Under the pieces are notes generated by a model, which did no database searches, was not told where the DNA came from, and was given only the letters and a program-made list of their open reading frames with translations. A stretch of DNA of 64,000 nucleotides from Sciurus carolinensis (taxonomy: Eukaryota; Chordata; Mammalia; Rodentia; Sciuridae). Of this stretch, positions 22,701-36,100 are shown in pieces. Within the stretch, counting starts at the first letter, position 1. Each line of letters opens with the position of its first letter. The DNA lies in NCBI RefSeq assembly GCF_902686445.1, contig NC_062215.1, positions 30,340,750 through 30,404,749 of the forward strand. The letters are read 5' to 3'. The translations under genes were made by a program, and so were the position numbers.

Positions 22701-25700
22701 TGAGGCTTAACCTCTTCTTTCTTAGTGCCAGACACCATGTCTCACCCATTGCCACTTCTGTGAACCACACTGTTCTTGTATTTTGTCTTGATTTTCATCT
22801 GTCCATCACACTTAGTCCATCTTTATCAAAGGCTGCAAAGTCCACTGTAAATGATATTGAGATATTACAGAAAAATATCACCTGAAAAAAGGCTAGTGCT
22901 TTAAAACCCATTGCTAAGTGCACAGAGATAAACACAGATTGAGGAAACTCTGGATTCATGCCTTGAGCACCCCGTAGTACAAAGTGAACAGGAAGAAAGA
23001 GCATTTCATGTGCACAGGTAACCAGGAACAAGGATTCAGCCTGATTAATTGACAGGAAGGTCACCAAGCAGAGGGCCTTCCCTGCAGGGGAAGACAGAAA
23101 GCAGGACAATGTGAGACTTGTGTTAGAGATCGTTACTGAACTCCATGTCCTCAGCTCATGCAGAAATTTCTGTGACACACAGAGTGAGATTTAAGTGAAA
23201 GGAAATGAGGTAAAGGAGGAAGAGAATACTGTACCTTGATACATTAGTATTGAAGTTCAAGTTTGCCCTTTTAAATGTCTCTGGCCTTTCAAATCCCTGC
23301 AAAACCCACTTTGAATGATAACTCCAGGCCACTGACTGAAATGGAACAGTCTTAACCTCCAGTCTACCCTGAAGGCTGCAGGGACTTGAGCAAACACTCC
23401 TTTAAGGGAATTGGAGCCCTGCTGCATAGACTGTCTAGTGCCGCTCTCTTCAGTTTCTTCCTGGGAACAGACAACCAGCGAAATGCTTAACTCTTCCTAG
23501 AGGGAAGGCAGTTGGGAAAAGGAAGTCGAGCCCCAGGGGCCACATGTGTGGGTGCTTCAGTCACTCTGCTGTGCAGTGAGGCCTTTGCTACTTCACAGGT
23601 GTGTAACCTTAGGAAATGTCATGACCGCTTGAAGCCTCAGTTGCCCTTAGTGTCAAAGGGTATCATTTCTATTTATGGGGTTATTGTGAAAATTAGAGGT
23701 TAGGTGCATAAAGCGTCTGATGACTTGCACTGGAGTTCCATTACTGGGAGGGGGATTGTGGTCCTTGTTAGAGCTGTGTCAACTTTTACCATTTATTTCA
23801 ATCCTCATCTTCTGAAATCCCTTCTTAAAGTTATTAGGTAGAGTGGACATCCTTCCTCTGGAGGGAAGTATCAGTTTTTTCCAATAGCTTTTGGACTTTC
23901 CTGTTGAGAGTCAACAATCAGGAATTTGGAATTTGATACTTGAGTCATTTTCTAGAGCTTGTTAGAATTTATATCAATCAATGACTGGCAGCAACTTGGG
24001 CTGTCCCAGGCAGAGATGCAATCCAGAGCAAAGAGCTCCTGAACCCCTGTGAGTGTCCTTTTATCACATTATGGTAGAAAGGTACACACTAAGGCTCTGG
24101 AAATAAACTCTTTTCTAAATGTCTTTTTTAAAATAATGGAAATGCACTTCAAAAAAAGTTTTCTTTTTCAAATTGAAAACTCAAAGAGTTAAAGCTCTTC
24201 ATCAAATGCCAAAAAAATTAAATCACACTCTGCTCTTCATAAGTGTTGGCCATCATAAAGATTATAATGCAAAATGAAACTCTAGGGGATGTGGGCTTGA
24301 TGGATGTGTATCACAAGTCAGTCTGAAAATGGAGAAAGTTCTTGACTATTCTGTATAGCTCACACGAATGACCAGAATAGAAGTACCAAGTGAATCTTGA
24401 GGAAAATAAGTCCTCAGAAGGGAAGAACACAGATGTAGCCTTGAACATTCTGGGAATTGTATAATTTCATTCTCAGTCAGGAGTTCTCAATCTTGGTCCG
24501 ACTAACATTTTGGGTAAGTCTTTGGGACATCATCCTGTGCAGTTTAGGGTGTTCAGTGACATCCCTGCCTCTACCGCAACATGCCCATAACTGCTATCCT
24601 CCAGCTGTGACAAGGGGAAATGTCTCCAGTCACTTCCAAACGTCCCTGGGGATAAAATCCCTCCTAGTTGAGAGCCAGTTGGTCTAGACCTTCAACTTGG
24701 ATGGCAACATTTAGACTTAATTAAGGGTCCTGTTTTAAAAAAAAATGGATGATTTTTACCTCCCCAAATATTTTATGGCAAAACTTTTGAGAAGGTCAGG
24801 AGACAGTAGGTTGCCAAGAAGAAATAGAATATTAAGAAGAACGTTGTTAAACACTTCTCGTTGATAAAATGTGAAGTCATCAAGCTAATCAGGAGATAAT
24901 TGCAGAGCAATTTACTAAACATTTGTTTTCAGCTGTGTGCTCAGTGTGCATCTTTTGAGTTATGCTCAGTTGCATTGTGTCGTTCGTGCTGTCTGGTTGA
25001 AAGGAAATAAACCCATAAACAGACAAATTATGCATTACGAAGTCTACCCTAAGGGTATCTTGGAGCGACAAGGTGAGCATTCATTCTTGTGACTTCTGGG
25101 AACTATGTACCATGGTTCCTCCCTCAGCCTCCTTTCCTATTTTGTCCACCCCAACCCTATTTCTCTGTCTGTCTGATCAAAGAGTGAACCAAATATCTGA
25201 AGAAATACTCTAGAGGCCCATGAACATCTGATGTGGCAATGGTGTGGCTGCCATGTTTTCTGAGCTGCCCCCTCAGTGAAAGGAGGAGCAGGGGTTCTTG
25301 CACGCTGTAGCTACCTGCAGGGTCTTCTGGTCATCTGAAGGGCAGCATCCTGGATGTGGCCAGGTCAGAAGGGATGGCAGGATCATCCAAAGCATTCAAT
25401 GTTTGCATTTCAGATGTTATCATAGGTGGTATGGGGGGTGTCCTCCTGGAGGTATGTGCTGGGTATTGGGAAAAATAAAAATGTGTTTGCCCTGAGAATC
25501 AAGCGATTGCTTTAAGGACAACTGTCCCTTTAGGGAAAGTCATCTATAGCAGACAAAGGCAGAGTTATTTTTAAACCCCATGCTTGTAAAGCTAGATTTG
25601 AAACTGTTTCCTCTGGGGTGGTTTTTCTTTGAATAGCTTGGGGGTGTCCTACCACTTTCAGGCCCCTATTCCACTGAGAATGAAGAAAGTTCTCTTTCCA

Positions 25701-28700
25701 GTTCTGAGCTTAGAGATGGGCTTATGGCAAAGGCTTGGCATAGAGTCAAGTGGAAGCCTTTCTGTGTGGTCGTGTGTGGGGAGAGAGCTTAAGTGGGTGT
25801 CATAAGAGAAGGGTTTGGGGAAGCCCCACTACCTCTGTGGGGCAGATGCTGACCATCCTTTCTGACAAAGGTTGTGCTAGTCATGGTTTCTGCAGAGTAA
25901 TGGGGGCAGCTCTCTGCTGATGGGTTTGGGGTAATGGAAGGTCCTTCTGAGGCAAGAAGACCCTCTTGTTTTTCCCAGGATCGTGAGATGGCGCTCCCTG
26001 GGAGGGCAGATGGGACCCCTATTTTCCCATCCAGCATAAGGCATGTCTGCAGGTTGGCATGCTATGGCTGATAGTTGCCATGCGTAGCACCTCCGGTCTT
26101 TGGACATGTCTCTTCTTTATCAGGATCAAGGAGATCATGAAGGGGAGGGAGTCCACTTTGTTCTAGAGTTAGTCAGCCTATTTTCTGCTTCTTGGGATTA
26201 TTTATCTTCTCCACCATATCCTGGAGAGGATGGGTCCGCCTGTTCTCTTGGCTTCGCCAAGAATGTTGCTCACATTCCCTGGCTGGCAGTCCCTCGCCTG
26301 TGGCAAGGGGCACTTTGGGATAGATATAGAGAGCAAGGCCACTTGATGGGTAGGAGTGGAGGCTCTGAACCCCTGGACTTGGTTTTTCATTCTGGACATG
26401 CAGTTGGTTTGCCGTGTAACTCTGTGTCCATTTCTGAACCTCTTTAAGCCTCAATTTGCTCATCAATATAATGGAGATTATAAGGAGTCTGTCCCTCATG
26501 GGTTTTAGCAGGGTTAGAGAAGATAAAGCATGGCGAAGCATGGCATGGTGTCCGACCCACACACGCTCAGTGCATGGGGCTCCTATGAGGGCAGCCACCT
26601 GGGAATAGGGGAAAGGATGACTGGGTTCCCAGCCCTTATCCTCCATTCCATTTAGGGATTTGTTCATCCCGTCCTCTTTCCTCTGCAAAAAATAGGGCAT
26701 GCTTTTTTTTTTTCTTTTCTTTTCTTTTTTTTTTTCTTTTTCCAGCATGCCCAACACTTCTTCTCTGCAGCTAACCTGACCTTTCTCTTCCTTCTGAGTT
26801 AGGACGAATCCATTCCCTGATGTTAACCCAGCAACAGTGCTTCTGGGTTAGCAACTCCTGTTCTGCCAGTGTGGAAACAGCCAGTGCCTCCACGCCCAGC
26901 CCCCCAGCTCTCGTGGGAGCCCTGGCAGCCCTGGCAGCCAGCCTGCAGGGCCGTGCGCTCCAGGCACGTGGCTGTGCCCTGTGGAGCTTGCCCAACTCTG
27001 GGTGGTGTGCTGGCTTGCCTTTTTTTTTTTTTTCCTTCTCCTCCTCCTCTTGCTTCTCTTCCCAGGAGAACTATAGCCAAGTGCCAGCGAGCAATTGTAA
27101 TCCCGACCCTGGCATGAGAATGCTGAGCTCTGGAGGGAGGCTGATAGGCCAGGGAAACCTGTTCTGTCCGGTGCTCCAGCCAGACCCCAAGCCTCTGTCC
27201 AGAGAGAGGCCCCATCTTCTCTGCACTGCTGCCGTGGGCAGGATTCCTAAGGGCAGCTCCTGCCAAGGGTCTTGGCAGAGTCTTTCTAGTTCAGCACTGT
27301 GCCTACCAGACTAGAAAAATAGCAATAGAAAGACAGAATTAGGTGGAGGAGAAAGGGAAGAAGGTGGGGGAGGTGGGAAGAGAACAAAAGCCTTGCTAAC
27401 ATCCTAATGTCGAAAGCCAGAGGGTGAGGAGATGGCAGTGATTTATTAGGTTTCTCAGAAACCTCTTTCCAGCCAGCACTAATCACTTTTACCCAGGAAT
27501 CATTTTTTATATCTCAAATGGAGGAAAGAGGAAAGGTAGTAGGGGAATTAAGAAGATGAAAAATAAAATTGGGAAAGACTATATTGTGGAGGGGGAGGTA
27601 TGGATCTGGGTTGATTCTGCAGGGAGAGTGACTGAAAATATTGGTCACATTAAATAATTTTCATTTGTTCTATTTAGCATCCCCCAGCAAATGGGTTGAG
27701 CTGAAGCCACTGAACCATTGTTTGGCCTTAAACTTAATTTTTCTTGATACGGAGTTGCCTGCCAGCTCAGCACTCAGAGTATCTATCAGAATGCCCTGTG
27801 TTGGAGACACAGATCTATCCAGGAAATATGGCAATGGTTTTTCAAGTTTGGGACCTGATAAACAGCCCTGAGTGTGAAATTCAGACTTTGCCATTTGCAG
27901 GTTTATTCATGATCTCGGGCAAGTCATTTAAGTGATCTGAACTTCCGGTTTCACATCTGGAACTCTGGAATTATCATTGCGTCTTCTTCATGGGATTGTT
28001 GAAGGTCACATGAGCCAGGGCATGTAGAGTATAGGCACAGTGCCTGCCAAACGTAAGCGCTCAATAACACCTTTGAAATTTCATTTCCTGTAGAAGACCT
28101 GGCGTGGGACTCAAGAGAGAGTCTTGATACTTTTCCCTTCCGAACCAACTAACCACTATGGTCAAGGATTTTGAATTTCTCCTATGCTCTTCTGCTGAGT
28201 GTCTGTTGTCCCTCTCTTAGCCTCTGAATTTTAGGTGACCTTGGGTGGCTAACTCTGACCTTTACTCCTTTCTCCTTGTTCACAGCTTAAAAAAAAAAAA
28301 AAATCAAACAAAGTGCAGTTTGAAGAAGTTCCTGCTTAGATTTCTTTCATGTCATATTTGTTAGTAAATCAATCCATCAGTGCTATTATCAAATTTTTAA
28401 TAGTAGGTATTAATGATTACACTTGAAGGTAATGCAGTGATCTCAGGAGTTAGGAAGCCAGAAAGGCATGCGAAGGTGTTGGAAAAGGAGGAGAGGAGGT
28501 TAGTTCATACTCGTGCTTACCAGTGAGACTTTACAAGAGCCTTCAGAAAAATGATCCGCCTCCCTCAGGTTGTCCTTTAATGTGTAAATCCTTAATCTTT
28601 CTGAACCTTCATCATCTCGTCTGCAAAGTGAAGTCCTTGCTGGGTTTATGTGAACTTTCTAAAGCTAATGGGGCAAGAAGAGTCCAGTGTGTTACCTGGC

Positions 28701-30138
28701 ACATAGTGGGCCAGCCCTTCCCACAAGTCCGTTCCACTACTCTTTTCTAGGAAGTGAAACAATGATTGGAATGGAATAGAGAGGAGGTTGTAGGAGGCAA
28801 GGAGCAATGTGGGCAGTCCCAGAAATAGCATCAGTTTGGACTTTGTTTTGCTTTGCGCACCGTGGGGAAGGCAGACAAGGGTACAGTTTGACTGCTGGTC
28901 TCAAGCAGATGCCACTTAATAGGAAAGTTAGAAACTTAGAAGCAAGGGGATGAGTGGCAGGACAAACTAGCAAGTCCTCAGTGCCAAATGATGGGCAATA
29001 TCCAATATCTATTGGAAAGAGGAGGGTGAGAGGTTAACCAAGAGAGTGAGTGAAATATTTAAAAATAAATAAGGGAGCATTGCAGACCATAAGTGCTGTC
29101 AGACCTCACAGGAAGCAGCCATTGCTCAGGGCAGGAGCGCCTGGGGTGAGGCTTCCTGGAACAGCTGGACCTTGTGTTGGGTCTCAAGAGGGAGAGGTGG
29201 GAGGGCCCGATTGGAGAATGGACTGTGGGGCCACAAAGTTGTAGAAGCAGGAATGCCCAGGGTGTTTAGGGAACAAGGTGCAGATCCAGTTTGGCTGGTG
29301 CAGAAAATTCATAGGAAGGAGGCAGGGAAGTGAGTGGGAAGGGTTGATGTTGGTCAGGATGGAAGCTTTGGGAGGACCAGGCTTCAGAGCCTGAACTTTG
29401 TTCAAGAGGTGGTGGGGAGCCATTGAAGGTTTTTGAGCAGGGAAGTGGCATGTGAACCTTTCTACTCAGGTTCAAGGTTAGAGCTGAAACATTTTTAGAA
29501 ACTTGACAGTAGTTTCCTCTGGCAAACCAGGATTTCCTTATTTTTATTATTTTGAAAATAAATACTCTCCCTGAACATCAAACAGCTTTTTAAAACACGA
29601 TGTTCTAATGATCTAGATGAAGTAATTCCAAAACACAGGGTTTATATTTCACTTGTAAAGCCCATAATTTTGGTGATTGGGGGAAACACTCTTTGGCAAG
29701 AAAATAGTTTGAGGGATTTGAATGGTTTAGAATTTAGAAGTCCAAAAGCAGGGCTGGTCTCGTAGGAGTAAAAAAATAGATTTTAATAAACTCAGCCCAT
29801 TAACATTCATTGCTTTTAAATGCCTTTATACGGCTTACTGGGTTTGCAAACAAGTACATTGAACCACTTTTTGAGCAAGCATGGGGGGGCACGTGTACAC
29901 GTGTATGAGGGGGTGGGGAGTGGTTGCCTCAGTGGTGCAAATAGTACTTGATTGTAAGGATTACCTGCAGCAGTAACATCAAGCTAAAAATAACTTAGCC
30001 AAGTTTCTGGCCAGCTTATTAATTTTATTCCTGAGAGACAAAGAAATTATTATTGCAGTTTTGAATGCTTAAGACTTGACCTTGTACTTCTGGCTCCTGT
30101 CTTCCCTGAGACCAAAAGGAATTGTACACCATGCTTCC

Positions 30139-30173
<35 letters not shown>

Positions 30174-33100
30174 TGCGCGCGCAAGCGTGTGCGTGGTTTT
30201 GTGTTGGAGTACTGCTGGAGGACAGGGGCTTTGTGGGAGGGGAGAGGGTGGCTGCTGAATGGCACATGCTTGAAGCGACTTGTTCAGGTGCCCCTGAAGC
30301 GTGCTCTGATATCAAGCCAGTGTTATGGGAGTCTGGAAAAGTTGCCATAACCAAACCAGTTCACCTAAATAAAAAAAATACAGTGTGTGCAGTTTCACCT
30401 CCAGCTACATACAGTAGCCAATTACAGGAATGTTGGCAGAATAGAGCGTCTGTGTAGGGAAGAGTCTACAAAGTATTACATCGCTTTCTGGTAGATACAA
30501 ACTCCATGATTGTATGTGGGAATTCCTAAAATGTTTCTTCCCGAACCCCCTGACCCCCAGAACTGGAGATTGAACCCAATGGTGCTCTACCATTAAGCTC
30601 CATCCCCAGCCGTTTTTATGTTGACAGTCTGGCTAAGATGCTGAGGCTGACCTTGAACTTGTGATCCTCCTGCCTTGATCCCCAACTTGCTGGAGTTATA
30701 GGCACACATCATCATGCCTGCCCTTGCTTTTCTTATTTTCTGACTTTCAACAAATATATTATTGTGTTAACTCATTACCTATCTAGTCTCATTTCCTCTC
30801 CTGAAAAATGACCCAGCTCCCTTGTCACATTGGTTTCTAAAAGTTTGGCTTTTTGAAGTTTAACCTGGAATTAAAAAATTATTATTATTAATGATTGTTG
30901 GAAGGATGCTTTAGAGTTTGGAGTCTTATAATGAGACATGGCTTGTGGCTAATTAAACCCCCTTGGCTTTCCAATCTTGCCTGGGAGACCCTCGATTCCT
31001 AAAAACAATGAGTGCATGTACCGAAAGATGCTCCAGGGAGCTACAACACTAAATCATCTGTGACAAAATGTTCTCTCAGAAAGTGGAATTGCATAAATGG
31101 ATCGGCAGAAATAAATGCTTTGGCAGAAACTCCTTGAGCGGGGAAGAGCAATGCTTTCTTTTCTAATTAGCTGTGGGTAGCAGTCTGTTCTGATGTCTTT
31201 GTTGAGGAACCCAAGCATAGACAGTGGAGCTGCAAAGACTCACTGCTGCTAAGCACTTCTGCTCTTCATGGAAAGAGTTAAGCATGCTGTCCGCTCATGC
31301 ACAATAAATGCCTCTTGAGTTGGACTGAATAGGGAAGGTGAAGGCTTGTGGGGGTGGGGGGGGAGATGCGCTGACCAATGAGAATCAATGCTGTAAACCA
31401 GATGAGCAAGATCATCCAGGTACGAAGTAATCAGATTACCCAGAACAGAGATCGCACTACCCCGAGATATAAAGGTTTTTGAAAGGGTATTAGCAAACGA
31501 ACTCCATCTGCCCCCCAGTTTGTACAGACTTAATTCGCCTTAGGATGGATTCATTATGGTCTGGGTTTAGTGTCACTCAAGGAGACCATGCAAGCTTCGC
31601 TAGATAGAGCTATAAACATAGGCGAGAGAGAGACCTGAGGTCCAACAGAGGAGGGCCAAAGGCCCCTGAAGATTTACAGAGGAAATAGTAGATAATATAA
31701 GATGTAAAAATAGAAATAAAGCCTTTAGATAGAGCATCTAAGGGTAAGGAAAGACAAATTTGCAGAACTGACTTCATAAGAATTTCAGAGAATTCATTTC
31801 ATTACAATCAATTTCTTTATATCAATGCACTTTCCCAGGGGAGCTGGGTATCATATTTCCTCTTAAAATCAGAAGTTATGTTTATTTCAAATGGACAGTT
31901 ACACATGAATGATTTTTAAAATAATAGTTAGTTCCATGTCAAAACATAAGTGTTTTTCAGCTTGTAAGTGATTCACCGAAACATAGAAGACAAGTTAGTA
32001 GTATTCAGTTATCGAATTCTTTAAAGTATGAATAGTTGGCATTACACTAGGTGGGTATAAAGAAGTACTTGGGACCTCTTTATATTCTATTTTTCTTTTT
32101 TTTTCTTTTTTCTTTTTTTTTTTTTTTTTGGTGCTGGGGATTGAACCCAGGGCCTTCTGCTTGCAAGGCAAGCACTCTACCAGCTGAGCTATCTCCCCAG
32201 CCCCTCTATTTTTCTTTTGACATGTTAGCTTTCCAGGCAATGATATTTCATTGATTTAGAGTTTATGATCATTTGGTCTCAAATTGATTAAGTTGAAATT
32301 TGTATCTCTTATCTTCTTTATGAAGAAAGATATTACCAAATAGACTAATTATGCAAACAGTTTTGGGGAGGTATATTTGATTTATATAAGTACAAAATCA
32401 TCTTTATAAAGACTTTACCTGTGTGCATATACATTTTTTTTTTAATTTTTGTATTATGTGAACCCAGGGCATTTTACACTGAGCTACATCTCCAACCCTT
32501 TTTATTTTTTATTTTGAGATGATCTTGCTAAGTTGCTCAGGGCCTCCTTAAGTTGCTGAGACTGGCCTCAAACTTGGGATCCTCCTGCCTCAGCCTCCTG
32601 AGTTGCTCAGATACAGGCATGTGCCCTAAATTGATAGTCTTGACCACAAGTATATATTAGTAAATAATAAAAGAATTTTGGTCACTCAGACATTTCCATA
32701 ATTCAGATTGGCATGCCATCAAATTGTTGAAGTTTATCTCCGCTGCCCACCCCCACCGCTAAACTTTCATATTTTAAATGAAAAGTTCATGTAAATGTAC
32801 AGAACTGAAAGACCATTTGTTCCTTTACCTGTCATCAGAGGGGATGTCATGGACTAATCTCCAAAGACAGTGGTTTTCTCTTGAATTTTACTAATACAAT
32901 GACCGTCTCTCAGAGCAGCTTCCTCTCAGTCTTTCCCTTCTTGTTGAGAAGCACCAAAACCTGGTGGTTAAACTGCCAGCCTCTGCCTTTGTTTCCTGCT
33001 CTGTGAGAAGGAACGAGAATACCTGCTTCTGAGGAGGAAATGAGATGATGTGTTCAGCACGTCAAAATACGAACAGTGGCTTTCATCCCCTTGGTTTCTG

Positions 33101-36100
33101 TTCGTCGGTTGCTCTTCCTCCTCTTCTCCCGTCTCCATCATCTTCCACCACCTGCAGTGCTGGTGGCCAAGAAACTGCTCCCCACCTCTGAGCCAGTGTG
33201 GGGAAGGGTCCCAAGAGGCAGAGCAGTGAGCCTGGTGCGTGTTACACCTGCAGAAAGAGGCTCCTCCCCTAGCAGCCCGGTCTGTGGTCCTCTCAGCCTT
33301 AGCATGTTGCAGTAACTGCCCACCTTCTTGGAGAGGACTTGTCCCCAACCTGTGCTTCATGGGACATGGCTCTTTTGCTTTTTCACATGCTCCTGTCCTC
33401 TGATGCTGTGCCCGAAAGAACTGGAGTAACAGGGGTGCAAGGGAGCTTCTAGACACTTCCTTCAGAGCCCTTGGGGACACCTCTGGGGTCGTGAAGGAGA
33501 GAATTGGCTATTCCCCAGTGGTTGATGGTGGTCTGCTGAGTGGGGAGAGGCAGATCAGTGGGTTTCCAGCATTCCGGGAACCCTGACTCTTCCTTTCCCT
33601 CGGGTGAGTCTCTCAAATATTTAGTTCTTCATGCCCCACCAGTTGGAAAAGTGACAGGGAGGTCTCAGCTGGGGAAACCTGGACCCTTCTGTTGAAGTGG
33701 AAGGAAAGCACAAGGGAATCGAGAAAACAGAAGTGGGTTATTTTGAATAAGTGTGTAGAGCTAGTTTTATCCAAAGGAGACAACTCTAGAAGTTGATTGA
33801 CTTAAGAAATAGGGTTAACCTGATATGACTTTGCTTTTCAGTCAGGTTAGAAGTATAGGGTTCTTTAAAAAAAAAAAAAAAAGTTAGGGTTCTTGGCATG
33901 GGTCTTGATGCAAGGTGCCCTGTACTGTACATGTGGGTGTGGCAGAATAAAGCTATTAAAGGTACAGCCCTCTTAAGGGATTATAGAGTACATCAGCATC
34001 AAACTAGGCAAGATTTTTCCCCTCTTGGTAGGGCTGTTTGATTCTGGCTCTTTCATATCCTATCAAATATCTCTGAGCTCCCCTCTTATAAAATAGTGAG
34101 CACAATACTCCTGAGTTTAAATCAGCTAAATGCAATCTGAAATCATAGCAATACCCATGAGGTCTTTCAGCCAGGATCCTGTTAAGCACTAAATATAAGC
34201 GATTGTAGAGAATCAACTCATATTAGAAATAGTAGTCTTTCTTAGAATTTAGTCTGTTTCTAAGAGGTTTGGATATTCTAAATGCATTGCCAAAATCTGT
34301 CCTTTTTTTCTTTTTTTGTTTCTTTTTTTCTTTCATTCTTTCCACCAGCCCTTCCATTTCGACTGAAGGCTTAAAATAAACTTGGGCCTATCTCAGTGGC
34401 CAGAAACCATGGAGATCAGATGAAATCACTGTCAAGGCAGGAATAACAAGCTTTGATGAAGATATTCAGGGAAACAAAATCCTAATAGTATTAGCACATC
34501 ATTGTTGGACCCTTTACTTGCCAAACTAAATTGGATCTGAAATAAGAGGCCCCCTAGGAAGCCATGAAACTTTGAGCAAACCTCGTAAATTCTGAGCTCC
34601 CGTCTCCTCATCCAGAAATGGTGGCCCATTCCACAAGACTGGCATAAGGGATAAATTACGTTAAACATGCTGTCAGTGAAAGGCCTCAGGCCTATGCCTA
34701 CTCAGAGCTGCAACTCAGTTTTAATTCAAGGTCAGAATCTGGTATTTTAAAGATAACTTTCTAAAATGCATTTGTTGTTCATATCTTTGGAGTCTCACTT
34801 CCAGATTTCTGAATTGCTGGGCTGGGCCTTTGCAAGCTTACTGATGCTCGTTTGGGTAACAGAAAGATCTAATATGTAGTCCTGACTGCACTGTTAATTA
34901 GAAGTAGAACCATAAATCATCAGGCTCTGAGGGTTTTGGTTCTTCATTTGTTAAAGACGAATAATGTATGTCCTTCTAATTTATAAATATATCATAAATA
35001 CAGGACAACCAAATAGGAAGTTGACCAAACAAAATTCAAATCAACCCCAAATTGGGTTAACATTATTATTGCCACTGGGGTTTGTATGAAAAAAGAGGAA
35101 AACATGGAGTAATGCCTTCAAAGTGGGGCTGGTCGCAAAGACCTCTGAACTTGAAGTCAGTCAACTTAGATTCTAGAGCTGGCTTATCAGGGCTAGGTTG
35201 TATGTCTCTGGACAGGTCACCAAATCTCTGAGCCCCAGTTTTCTTGTCTGTAAAATATGGGGGCTGTTTTTTTAGCTCTGTTACCCTGTGCTCTAAGACT
35301 ACTGTGAGCTGGAAGAATAATATTAACATTTTGGGGTAAAAAACGTAAAACCTCTTGCTGCTCCCAAGCCAGGTAAATGAACAGAGTAGCTGACATTCTG
35401 TCACTCTTATGTAAAGGATGATGGAATTTAAAAACTAAAGCTGAAAAGCAAAAGACATTGGGCACCTTCTGGAGAAAAAAATGCAATAGCATTAAAGCAA
35501 GTTATTTCCTTTCAAATGTTCTTCATTTTGAATGGGAACCATTGGCTTCTCTCTGGTGTTCAGCGTTCCAGAGTAACCCTGAAAGTGAGTTATCTGTCAG
35601 GAATCATTGCTCTGAGGGTTGGATTTCTTAGCAGTGGCTTATTAGCCAGACAAAATATGAAAATAAAAGGAAAACCACAGAGGGGAAGCTGCCAAGGCCC
35701 ATAGCTACCTATTTTGATGGCAACTTTTCCACAGGGATAGTGGCCAATTGGGCTTCCAGCTGCTTCTCAAGGTAGCTGGATTCAGGTTTGTAGGACTGTG
35801 CATGGAAATAGGTCTCATCTCACAACCAGCTTTGATAGCTTAGTAAGTACCTGGCATGTCACCTCGGAAGATTCTAGGATCTTGGAAGAGTCATGGTCTG
35901 GGATCAGTGGAAAGAGTTCTGGGATTAATTAATGATGTCTGCCATGAATTTAGGTGGGGCAGTACTTAGTGCCAGGTTATTTGCTGTCCTGCCAGAGCAG
36001 GTTGGGAAGATCCTTCAGTACTTGTCCCCTGCACTGGGCAGCAGACCAAGGACTTGGTCCAGTGTTGTTTCCGGTGTCCTGGAGATGTGTTTTTCTAAGC

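Noticed and set aside
26173..26757. 194-codon minus-strand ORF
   Set aside because: It begins in a T-rich tract giving a Lys-rich start and runs through a MIR; no recognisable domain.
30147..30350. Cys-Val repeat ORFs over TG microsatellites
   Set aside because: Dipeptide repeats come from (TG)n in any frame; the same applies at 43811 and 54321.
32968..33480. 170-codon minus-strand ORF
   Set aside because: Low-stop composition; no known motif, splice context or family resemblance.
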